DNA of 5,610 bases from Chlamydiota bacterium (GTDB taxonomy: Bacteria; Chlamydiota; Chlamydiia; Chlamydiales; JAJFMB01). Made by a program: the position numbers and the translations under genes. Positions 1-5,610 of this stretch are shown in pieces. The notes under the pieces were generated by a model. The model was not told the DNA's origin, did not search any database, and saw only the letters and a program-made list of their open reading frames with translations. Each line of letters begins with the position of its first letter. The first letter of the stretch is position 1. Location: assembly GCA_021772355.1 (NCBI GenBank), contig JAJFMB010000239.1, forward strand, positions 1-5,610, written 5' to 3'.

Positions 1-220
1 GATTAATGAAATCTATATAAATCTTTGAGTGCTCATAGGATGATCCCCAACCAGACGAAGGAGAACCATCTTCATTGTATCCCCACATTCCGTTTTCATA
101 AATATTAGTAAAAGCATCTTCAGAGCTTTGCTCTTTGGCACGAACCTGAAGACATAGTAACATAGAACATGCGTAAAACACTAATGCGTAAGTAGATAAA
201 TTGTTTTTTTTAGATCTCAT
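1..220 (-). CDS. Exported class I SAM-dependent methyltransferase-like protein, N-terminal fragment (cut by window edge)
   Basis: Only the first 73 residues are visible; the frame is open to the window edge. The start at 220 is supported by a Shine-Dalgarno stretch (CAAAGGA on the minus strand, 227-233) six bases upstream. Residues 1-28 look like a signal peptide: basic n-region RSKK, hydrophobic core from about residue 8 to 24, and a V-R-A cleavage site before KEQSS. After it comes FTNIYENGMWG (37-47) and a Gly/Ser-rich stretch ending SGWGSSYEHSKIY (56-68). From memory, this resembles the F-x-x-I-Y-x-x-x-x-WG ... SG-x-GS opening that precedes the SAM-binding fold in a group of small class I methyltransferases. 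The SAM motif itself lies outside the window, so the family call is inference. The gene is transcribed divergently from the sulfotransferase at 455. No proper lipobox surrounds Cys18 or Cys23, so a lipoprotein is unlikely. Confidence 0.6.
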   Translation of the reverse strand, partial: MRSKKNNLSTYALVFYACSMLLCLQVRAKEQSSEDAFTNIYENGMWGYNEDGSPSSGWGSSYEHSKIYIDFIN

Positions 221-454
221 GATGCATCCTTTGTAAAACTACTTTAAGTACTAATAAGGGTTAAGCTTTAGGGAGTTTAATTCAATATAAACTTACCATT
301 CCCTAGTTCATAAAATATTTTGTGCCTTTATACTCATATTTTGATCAGTAAAAAAGTTTGGAAAAGGGCATATACAATGACTTACGTCAAAAAAAATAAT
401 TTAAAAAATCAATCATGTATTGTACAATAATTCTTATTTAACACGAGTGAAGCT
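221..454. promoter_or_regulatory. Divergent intergenic region between methyltransferase fragment and sulfotransferase
   Basis: This AT-rich 234-bp spacer must carry the start signals for both flanking genes. For the plus-strand gene, a possible promoter is TTAAAA (401-406), a 16-bp spacer and TACAAT (423-428). The -10 lies inside a perfect 12-bp palindrome, TATTGTACAATA (418-429). The minus-strand gene has only poor matches, such as TTAAAC and TATTAG about 18 bp apart in the 250-280 area. A small inverted repeat, AGTTTA (274-279) with TAAACT (288-293), flanked by AGGG and CCCT, could form a weak hairpin. No small gene is supported here. The promoter assignments are pattern matches in AT-rich DNA and are weak. 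Confidence 0.4.
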
Positions 455-1264
455 ATGAAAAAAATCTATTTATTATTATCATTTTCCGTTTGGATATATT
501 CCGTACATGCAATAGACACTAACCACAAGCCATACTTTATGCTCTCTATACCAAAAAGCGGTACTCATCTATTGACTAAAACATTAAAGCTTATAACAAA
601 TGATCATGATTTAATTTGCCTCGGTGAGGAAACCTTTTTAATGAAGCAACACTATGCTTTTCCTCCTGCAATATATGTGACCCCAGAAGAATTTTTGGAA
701 CACTATCCAAAATCTCCCGGCCAATGCATGTATAACCATTTAAATTTTTCATACATCTTTCACGAATTCTTAGATTTTTATGATGATTATGTGCCTATAA
801 TAATGATTCGAGATTTAAGAGATGTTCTAGTATCAATGGCATTTTTTTACAAATTTCCTGATACTATTACGACAATAGAGGAAAAAATCATGATGTTGAT
901 TAATGACATTAACCCAACGTCTCTTGTTCATCTCAAAAGCCATGCTAAAGAGGCTTTAATTTGGAAAGAAGACCCCAATGCGACAATAATTCTATTTGAA
1001 AAACTCATTGGTGATAAAGGAGGTGGCAATAACGAAATTCAAAAAACGGAAATACTTAAAATTGCCGCAGCTCTTGAAATTCATTTAACCGAGGAATCGC
1101 AAAAAAAAATCGCAAATAAAATGTGGGGTGATACTTGGACTTTCCGTGAAGGACAAATTGGTCAATGGAAATTGTATTTTACTGAAAAACATAAAGAATT
1201 TTTTAAAACCAACATGGGAGATTTACTAATTGAGTTAGGATATGAAAACGATAACAATTGGTAA
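455..1264 (+). CDS. PAPS-dependent sulfotransferase with N-terminal signal peptide
   Basis: This 269-residue protein carries the hallmarks of the Sulfotransfer_1 family, which moves sulfate from PAPS to a hydroxyl or amino group. The 5'-phosphosulfate loop is IPKSGTHLL (32-40). The 3'-phosphate-binding segment is MIRDLRDVLVSM (117-128), with Arg119 and Ser127 as the expected ligands. His95 in YNHL sits where the catalytic base of these enzymes falls. A C-terminal GDKGGGN (186-192) and FREGQIGQWK (230-239) match the usual end of the fold, so the domain looks complete. Residues 1-19 form a typical signal peptide (KK, hydrophobic core, S-V-H-A cleavage), which is unexpected because PAPS is made in the cytosol. 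The Shine-Dalgarno is weak (GAGTGA, 445-450). The next gene starts 25 bases after the stop, suggesting an operon. The acceptor is unknown; a glycan is likely from context. Confidence 0.88.
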   Translation: MKKIYLLLSFSVWIYSVHAIDTNHKPYFMLSIPKSGTHLLTKTLKLITNDHDLICLGEETFLMKQHYAFPPAIYVTPEEFLEHYPKSPGQCMYNHLNFSYIFHEFLDFYDDYVPIIMIRDLRDVLVSMAFFYKFPDTITTIEEKIMMLINDINPTSLVHLKSHAKEALIWKEDPNATIILFEKLIGDKGGGNNEIQKTEILKIAAALEIHLTEESQKKIANKMWGDTWTFREGQIGQWKLYFTEKHKEFFKTNMGDLLIELGYENDNNW

Positions 1265-1281
1265 ATTTTCTTTTACTAAGC

Positions 1282-1284
1282 AGG
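1282..1284 (+). promoter_or_regulatory. Ribosome binding site that fixes the start of the glycosyltransferase-like gene
   Basis: An AGG core (within AAGCAGGTC) lies five bases before the ATG at 1290. The same frame has an earlier ATG at 1242, but that start would overlap the sulfotransferase by 23 bases and put a 16-residue polar, basic extension before a perfect signal peptide. The 1290 start is therefore preferred. Confidence 0.6.
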
Positions 1285-1289
1285 TCAAA

Positions 1290-2459
1290 ATGAAATATCA
1301 CCTACTTCATTTATTTATTTTTTTTCTATTTTTTATAACAACTCTAAATCATTCATTCGCAAACTGTTCAAATTATACTTCTAATCTTTGTAATGAATTG
1401 AATTTGATAAATGAGTCTATTAGTTCTTTAAACCCCGATATTTTATATATAGAAAATGAACGGAATTCTTCGAATCCATTTACATTCAATTTCCCATTCA
1501 AAAAAGAACTTACAATAAATGATTATCTATATGTTCAATCGTGTTTAAAATCGATAAATATTGAATCTGTTTTAAAAGAAATGTATTTTGATTGCCCTTA
1601 TGAAAAGGCATCCTTTGGTCATTTTTTATATCGCTGCACAATTGGATTAAGATTAAATTTGGTTGATCCAAATAATCAACAATTCCCTAGGCGTGAGCTA
1701 ATAAAAATTGGTAATGGTGGTGAAAACTGTATCGTCTGCTATGTTTCATTTAATGCGAATTACCCGGCTTGCTTAGAAACTATCCCGACCGCCCTAGAGC
1801 GATTAGGATTTAATGGATATTATCTTTATCAATTAGGTGGATTTCCAAACCCTACAGGAATAGAAATCCAATACGCAGGAGTTCCGTATAGCTTCAAAAT
1901 CCCTATGATGTTAGAAGCTAAAAAACTTGGTTTTGAAAAAGTATTATGGATCGATAGTGCCCTGCTACCCATTAAGGATCCAACACCTTTTTTTGATTGG
2001 ATAGATAAATTTGGATCTTGTTTTACTATTGTCAAAAATCACCCTGAAGGTAGGAAGTATGTGCTAAAATCAACTGAAAAAGTTATGGAATCTTTAACAG
2101 GTACAGACATAGTAAATAGAGCGGAAAATTATTTTACATGGGGTCCATTATTAGGATTGAATCTAAGCACAGAACAAACCGCTAAGTTTATTGAAATATT
2201 TTACGAATGCCTAAATTTAGGAACTCCATTCCTCAATGGTAGTCCAGATGAAATTGTGTTTACCAGTATTCTTGGCATGGATGATTTCTGCGATTGGGTA
2301 GGACATAAGTTTCCTATGTTTATCAATTATGAGTTAAAAACTCTTAAAGAAAAAATCACTAAAAGCAAGTCTGCTGGCGTGTTTTTTTATTATAGAAGAC
2401 ATAACGAAATCATCAATAAAAAAGAATACGAGGATGTATTTAATGAGCTGTATCCTTAA
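1290..2459 (+). CDS. Exported GT-A glycosyltransferase-like protein
   Basis: With the 1290 start the protein has 389 residues. Residues 1-24 are a clear signal peptide: a Lys/His n-region, a strongly hydrophobic Phe/Leu/Ile core, and an S-F-A site before NCSNY. After about 110 residues of unrecognised, Cys-containing sequence comes a region resembling GT-A-type nucleotide-sugar transferases. It shows PYSFKIPMMLEAKKLGFEKVL (about 199-219), then WIDSALLPIKDPTPFFDWID (220-239). Asp222 and the I-K-D-P-x-P-F-F pattern mirror the metal-binding strand LWLDADxxVxKDP of GT8-like enzymes, but the usual DxD is replaced by D-S-A. Downstream WGPLLGLNL and LNGSPDEIVF fit the acceptor-side half of such a fold. 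The mature protein has 11 cysteines. It lies 25 bases after the sulfotransferase, so both probably act on the same product. The fold call is moderate; donor and acceptor are unknown. Confidence 0.65.
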   Translation: MKYHLLHLFIFFLFFITTLNHSFANCSNYTSNLCNELNLINESISSLNPDILYIENERNSSNPFTFNFPFKKELTINDYLYVQSCLKSINIESVLKEMYFDCPYEKASFGHFLYRCTIGLRLNLVDPNNQQFPRRELIKIGNGGENCIVCYVSFNANYPACLETIPTALERLGFNGYYLYQLGGFPNPTGIEIQYAGVPYSFKIPMMLEAKKLGFEKVLWIDSALLPIKDPTPFFDWIDKFGSCFTIVKNHPEGRKYVLKSTEKVMESLTGTDIVNRAENYFTWGPLLGLNLSTEQTAKFIEIFYECLNLGTPFLNGSPDEIVFTSILGMDDFCDWVGHKFPMFINYELKTLKEKITKSKSAGVFFYYRRHNEIINKKEYEDVFNELYP

Positions 2460-2627
2460 AAACATCCAATTATATTTCTTTTTTTAAGTCTAAAAAAACT
2501 AAGGTAAAATCTTCCAAAGAAAAAGCAACTCCTTTATTTAGTTATGAGAAAATGCCAGAAGGAGTCACGAATTTCATATGGAAATATGACACTATATCTT
2601 TTTTAACAAAATGTATATTTCCAGCAT
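2460..2627. other. Convergent spacer without a recognised gene
   Basis: This 168-bp stretch separates the 3' ends of the glycosyltransferase-like gene and the minus-strand methyltransferase. It contains a T run (2479-2485) without a preceding hairpin, and two weak inverted repeats: ACTCCTT (2528-2534) with AAGGAGT (2559-2565), and TGGAAATAT (2579-2587) with ATATTTCCA (2615-2623). Both have long loops, so neither is a convincing terminator. A plus-strand frame stays open from 2447 to 2668 but has no start with a ribosome site before Met 2552. Confidence 0.4.
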
Positions 2628-3386
2628 CTACTTTTGTATTATCAAAATTCTATTGTCTAAAAAATTGACTTTAGAAGGGATTTCAAAAATTTCAATATAG
2701 TCCAGAGAATATTTACTTTTTAATTCAGGTAAAATCTTTTTAAAAGAATTTTCTGTTTGTTGTAATAAGTCTTCAACTATATAGACCCCCCCTTTTTTTA
2801 GTTTTTTAATGCTATTTTCAAGGAATATTTTGTTCGCAAAAAAATCATGATAACCATCATCAATTATCAAATCGAACTCCACATCACATAGAGGTGGTGA
2901 TAAAAACATTTGATTGATAGTGATACTATCACACTGATCACAAAAAAATGTTTTGATTCTGTCTGTAGTAAATAATATATCCTTGTCAATATCAGCCCCA
3001 TAAATTTTCGACTTAGAAAAATACTCGCTCCAACCAATTAATGATGCACCTGGAGTTCCATAAATTCCCATATTTGAGGGTATATTTGGATTAATTGATC
3101 CTATACCCAACTCAAAAATATTCAAAGACTCTAGCTTCCAGTCATCAAATAGCTTTGAATAAAGCGTAGTATAATTATGCCAACCTACACCCTTATCACT
3201 ACCACAGTTTTTCATTAATAAGCATAAATCAGTGTCTGACAAATACTCATCATTAGAAAAATATTCTGAAACCCTCTCCTCTATATTAAGTTTTTCATAG
3301 AAAACCGAATTGTTTAATTCTGAGTATGAATCAGCACAAAAAATAATGTTTAACAATATAGCAAATCGGACAAAATTCAACGTCAT
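2628..3386 (-). CDS. Class I SAM-dependent methyltransferase with signal peptide
   Basis: This 252-residue protein reads as a complete Rossmann-fold methyltransferase. In order it shows GSDKG (62-66) followed by WHNYTTLYSKLF (69-80), the SAM-binding glycine motif FELGIGS (91-97), NPNIPSNMGIYGTPGASLIGW (99-119), and YGADID (129-134), whose acidic residues should hold the SAM ribose. Next come the active-site strand LIIDDGYH (173-180) and KKGGVYIVEDL (197-207). The GSDKG and IDDG-x-H pattern is seen in sugar- and polyketide-glycoside O-methyltransferases of the MycE/CmcI-like type, so a sugar O-methyltransferase is a fair inference. Residues 1-22 look like a signal peptide ending S-Y-S before ELNNS; Cys17 lacks a lipobox. 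The start is fixed by a strong AGAGGAGA site (3395-3402) eight bases upstream. The gene stands alone on this strand and is divergent from the methyltransferase at 3777. Confidence 0.83.
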   Translation of the reverse strand: MTLNFVRFAILLNIIFCADSYSELNNSVFYEKLNIEERVSEYFSNDEYLSDTDLCLLMKNCGSDKGVGWHNYTTLYSKLFDDWKLESLNIFELGIGSINPNIPSNMGIYGTPGASLIGWSEYFSKSKIYGADIDKDILFTTDRIKTFFCDQCDSITINQMFLSPPLCDVEFDLIIDDGYHDFFANKIFLENSIKKLKKGGVYIVEDLLQQTENSFKKILPELKSKYSLDYIEIFEIPSKVNFLDNRILIIQK

Positions 3387-3776
3387 CTGGGAATTCTCCT
3401 CTAAAAATTTGTTTCATCAAAAAAAATAACCTTCTAAATCAAAATCACATAGCACTAATTTAATGTAAACTGCAAATTTGCATGTTTTTTTTTAAATTAC
3501 ATTCAATTTTATAGTTTTTCCCTATATGAACAATCTAAATATAAGAGAATGCTTGCACCTTATTGCATTATTTTTTTGAGACATATCAAATTATTTATCT
3601 AATTATTTTATAATTACATACCAAGTTCACAATTTTTCAAACAGATTTTTAATTTACAAGAAATATTGTGAATGATTAAACTTATCGCTTGATAATTTTC
3701 TGATCAATTTAGAGTAAAATTTCTATATGGAAGAATATCCTTCTAAAAAAATCTTAAACATCACAAAGGAAAAAAA
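3387..3776. promoter_or_regulatory. Long AT-rich divergent promoter region between two methyltransferases
   Basis: These 390 bases hold no supportable gene; the only short frame with an ATG (3526, 17 codons) has no ribosome site. For the minus-strand gene a possible promoter is TTGCAG (-35, 3470-3475) with TATGTG (-10, 3446-3451), 18 bp apart. That -35 overlaps a perfect palindrome, TGCAAATTTGCA (3471-3482), which could be an operator. For the plus-strand gene, TTGATA (3689-3694) and TAAAAT (3715-3720) are 20 bp apart, longer than ideal. The middle, about 3483-3680, is poly-A/T rich with no repeats I could recognise. All site calls are weak. Confidence 0.4.
3471..3482. repeat. 12-bp perfect palindrome, possible operator
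   Basis: TGCAAATTTGCA is its own reverse complement. Flanking AAAC (3467-3470) and GTTT (3484-3487) extend the symmetry with one bulged base. It overlaps the candidate -35 of the minus-strand methyltransferase, a position suited to a repressor. In DNA this AT-rich a few 12-bp palindromes are expected by chance in a window of this size, so function is speculative. Confidence 0.25.
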
Positions 3777-4682
3777 ATGCAATTCAATATAAAATTTATT
3801 TTTTTTAAAATATTTAGTTTATTAATGTTCTTCTCAGTTCAAGCTGAACCCGGAAAATTAACCATCGTTTTAGAAGAAGAGCCTTCTTTTGATAAACCTT
3901 GCAGTCAATTGGCAACAGCAAAACAATTTTCAACTGAAGCTTTTGCACATTGGTGCAATGAAATGCAATTGAGTGTGTCATATCATAGAAAGCTATGGGA
4001 GTTCTGTTATATTTTACAGTCGTTGCAAGTTGAAAACATGATTGCTCCAGAAAAAAGAGGCCTTGGTTTTGGAGTTGGCACAGAACCATTACCAGCTATT
4101 TTTGCTAAACATGGTTGCTACATTACTGCATCGGATCAAGATTTTGAATCAGCGCTCAAACAAGGCTGGGTAGATTCTAATCAACATACCTATTGTAAAG
4201 AGTCTTTAAATAAACAAGGTATTTGTGAGTCTGAACAATTTAACAGTTTGGTAGAGCTAAAATCCATTGATATGAATAATATTGGAAGTGAATTCTATGA
4301 TACATATGACTTCGTATGGTCTTCATGCGCTTTAGAACACTTAGGTTCTTTAAAAGCAGGCGCTGAGTTTATTAAAAATAGCATCAAATGCCTCAAGCCC
4401 GGCGGTATCGCTGTTCATACAACTGAATATAATCTATCTTCTCTAGAAAACACTTTAGAAAAAGGCGGGACAGTTTTATACCGAAGACGTGATATAATCG
4501 ACCTTCTTCTAGAATTAACCAGTTTGGGATACGATGCTTATAGCCTTAACATATTCAGTGGTAATGAACCTGTTGATCAATTTATAGATGTTGCTCCATA
4601 TAAGCAGGACCCTCATTTAAAGTTAGAAATTAGTAAGTATGTTTCAACATCAATTGGAATTATCGTAAAGAAACCAAACTAA
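3777..4682 (+). CDS. Class I SAM-dependent methyltransferase (Methyltransf_11/25-like) with signal peptide
   Basis: The 301-residue protein has SAM motif I as RGLGFGVGTEPLP (94-106), an acidic ribose-binding residue in ITASDQD (116-122), and motif IV as YDFVWSSCALEHLGS (177-191). The S-x-x-x-LEH pattern matches the S-x-x-x-IEH of small-molecule and sugar methyltransferases. LKPGG (206-210) gives motif VI, followed by the strand IAVHTTEYNL. The domain appears whole and clearly differs from the GSDKG-type methyltransferase upstream. Residues 1-23 are a signal peptide (Lys6 and Lys11, Phe/Leu-rich core, S-V-Q-A cleavage before EPGK). The mature part has eight cysteines, many for a bacterial enzyme of this size. 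A good AAAGGA site (3765-3770) lies six bases before the ATG. A strong hairpin at 4690-4732 follows the stop, so it is probably transcribed alone. Substrate unknown. Confidence 0.83.
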   Translation: MQFNIKFIFFKIFSLLMFFSVQAEPGKLTIVLEEEPSFDKPCSQLATAKQFSTEAFAHWCNEMQLSVSYHRKLWEFCYILQSLQVENMIAPEKRGLGFGVGTEPLPAIFAKHGCYITASDQDFESALKQGWVDSNQHTYCKESLNKQGICESEQFNSLVELKSIDMNNIGSEFYDTYDFVWSSCALEHLGSLKAGAEFIKNSIKCLKPGGIAVHTTEYNLSSLENTLEKGGTVLYRRRDIIDLLLELTSLGYDAYSLNIFSGNEPVDQFIDVAPYKQDPHLKLEISKYVSTSIGIIVKKPN

Positions 4683-4689
4683 GATCTAC

Positions 4690-4732
4690 ATAATCTCCTT
4701 GGCTTATCAAAATAGATTGCCAAGGAGATTAT
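4690..4732. terminator. Hairpin between convergent genes, probable bidirectional terminator
   Basis: ATAATCTCCTTGGC (4690-4703) pairs perfectly over 14 bp with GCCAAGGAGATTAT (4719-4732) around a 15-base loop. It starts seven bases after the stop codon of the plus-strand methyltransferase (4680-4682) and lies about 50 bases beyond the stop of gmd. The plus side is followed only by the pyrimidine stretch CTCTCTTC and the minus side lacks a T tract. It may therefore act mainly as an mRNA-end stabiliser or a weak terminator for both genes. Confidence 0.65.
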
Positions 4733-4780
4733 CTCTCTTCAAATATAGACTGATGAAATATATAAACATAATATTTTAGA

Positions 4781-5610
4781 TTAATTTTGCTTATCCGCCT
4801 CGACCATGATCTTTAATAGTTCGTGGAATTTAGTTTTGGGGATCCAATTGAGACTCTTTTCTGCTTTGCCGGCATTGCCCATTAAAAAATCGACTTCGCT
4901 AGGGCGATAGAAACAGGGATTAACATTGACGATGGTTTTGCCGGTTTGCGTATCAATACCATGTTCGTTTACTCCTTCACCTTGCCACTCGATAGTGATG
5001 CCGAGTTCTTTGTAGGACAATTCGACGAACTCGCGGACAGAGTGTGTTTCGCCAGTAGCTATAACATAATCGTCAGGCTTATCACTCTGCATCATGAGCC
5101 ACATGGCTTCAACATAATCCTTAGCATAACCCCAATCACGTTTGCTATCGAGGTTCCCTAAAGAAAGCACTTCGCTACTGTCTGCTTTATACTTACACGC
5201 AGCAAGAGTAATTTTACGCGTGACGAAGTTTTCGCCTCTAAGCGGTGATTCATGATTAAACAGGATGCCGTTGCAAGTAAACATTCCATAAGCTTCGCGG
5301 TAATTTACTGTTGTCCAATAAGCGAAAAGTTTAGCAACAGCATAAGGCGAGCGAGGATAAAAAGGGGTTGTCTCTGATTGAGGAGACTCCTGTACCAACC
5401 CATAAAGCTCGCTTGTAGACGCTTGATAATACTTTGTCTTGTGCGTTAGGCCTAAGAATTTGATCGCTTCTAGTATTCGCAAAGGACCAAGCGCATCCAC
5501 ATCGGCTGTATATTCCGGCAGATCAAATGAGATCTTCACATGGCTTTGAGCTGCCAAATTATAAATTTCGTCTGGTTGAGTCGATTGAATGATATTAACA
5601 ATACTTGAAG
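4781..5610 (-). CDS. gmd: GDP-mannose 4,6-dehydratase, missing N-terminus (cut by window edge)
   Basis: This is the C-terminal 275 residues of Gmd, which converts GDP-mannose to GDP-4-keto-6-deoxymannose in the cytosol, the precursor of GDP-fucose, GDP-rhamnose, colitose and perosamine. The frame runs to the window edge, so there is no start here; the missing part (about 80-90 residues) holds the NAD(P)-binding GxxGxxG. Visible hallmarks in order are YNLAAQSHVKISFD, the STSELYG segment with the catalytic Thr/Ser and Glu, YPRSPYAVAK with the YxxxK pair, NHESPLRGENFVTRKI, KRDWGYAKDYVEAMW, and the C-terminal FYRPSEVDFLMG with the closing LNWIPKTKFHELLKIMVEAD. The agreement with E. coli Gmd as I recall it is near continuous. 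No signal peptide can be judged because the N-terminus is absent, but the family is cytosolic. Its GC is visibly higher than that of the AT-rich genes to the left. Partner genes such as fcl would be expected nearby, outside the window. Confidence 0.97.
   Translation of the reverse strand, partial: SSIVNIIQSTQPDEIYNLAAQSHVKISFDLPEYTADVDALGPLRILEAIKFLGLTHKTKYYQASTSELYGLVQESPQSETTPFYPRSPYAVAKLFAYWTTVNYREAYGMFTCNGILFNHESPLRGENFVTRKITLAACKYKADSSEVLSLGNLDSKRDWGYAKDYVEAMWLMMQSDKPDDYVIATGETHSVREFVELSYKELGITIEWQGEGVNEHGIDTQTGKTIVNVNPCFYRPSEVDFLMGNAGKAEKSLNWIPKTKFHELLKIMVEADKQN

Noticed and set aside
153..169. Lipoprotein signal in the N-terminal methyltransferase fragment (Cys18 or Cys23)
   Set aside because: The residues before each Cys do not fit the [LVI][ASTVI][GAS]C lipobox.
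1242..1289. Upstream ATG for the glycosyltransferase-like gene
   Set aside because: It overlaps the sulfotransferase, and the later ATG at 1290 has a ribosome site and gives a clean signal peptide.
1829..2035. Open frame on the minus strand inside the glycosyltransferase-like gene
   Set aside because: It lies fully antisense to a gene with a good leader and family motifs, and its own translation shows no domain.
3526..3579. 17-codon plus-strand frame in the long spacer
   Set aside because: It has no ribosome binding site and no recognisable sequence.
3814..4089. Open frame on the minus strand inside the second methyltransferase
   Set aside because: It is antisense to the SAM motif region of a well-supported gene, and its translation resembles nothing known.
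4946..5161. Open frame on the plus strand inside gmd
   Set aside because: It is a shadow of the strongly conserved gmd coding frame.
5555..5557. TTG as a start codon for gmd
   Set aside because: The frame continues upstream with conserved Gmd residues (DEIYNL) to the window edge, so this TTG is an internal Leu codon.
1..5610. CRISPR array, tRNA, rRNA or insertion-sequence ends
   Set aside because: I saw no regularly spaced repeats, cloverleaf-like stretches, transposase motifs or paired terminal repeats.

Overview
This window looks like the edge of a carbohydrate- or surface-modification locus in an AT-rich Gram-negative bacterium. It holds six genes: two truncated by the window edges and four complete. 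Purine-rich Shine-Dalgarno sites at suitable spacing precede most starts, and the N-terminal leaders are Sec type. No gene gives a clear lineage call. The low GC, the AT-rich spacers and the secreted enzymes would fit a host-associated bacterium (for example an amoeba-associated gammaproteobacterium or an environmental chlamydia), but this is a guess.

Layout. (1) 1-220, minus: N-terminal piece of an apparent SAM-dependent methyltransferase with a signal peptide. (2) 221-454: divergent promoter spacer. (3) 455-1264, plus: PAPS-type sulfotransferase. (4) 1290-2459, plus: glycosyltransferase-like protein, 25 bases after the sulfotransferase and probably co-transcribed with it. (5) 2460-2627: convergent spacer. 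(6) 2628-3386, minus: class I SAM methyltransferase. (7) 3387-3776: long, very AT-rich divergent spacer. (8) 3777-4682, plus: a second, different class I SAM methyltransferase, followed by a perfect 14-bp hairpin. (9) 4781-5610, minus: most of GDP-mannose 4,6-dehydratase (gmd), cut off at its N-terminus.

The main observation is that all five genes other than gmd begin with what reads as a Sec signal peptide. Their families normally work in the cytosol on SAM, PAPS or nucleotide sugars. gmd has clearly higher GC (about 37-50% per line sampled) than the sulfotransferase and glycosyltransferase-like genes (about 25-28%), so the AT-rich block may have a different history. A working model is a set of exported or membrane-tethered glycan-tailoring enzymes (methylation, sulfation, glycosyl transfer) next to a deoxyhexose-precursor gene. 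Neither their location nor their substrates can be proven from sequence alone.
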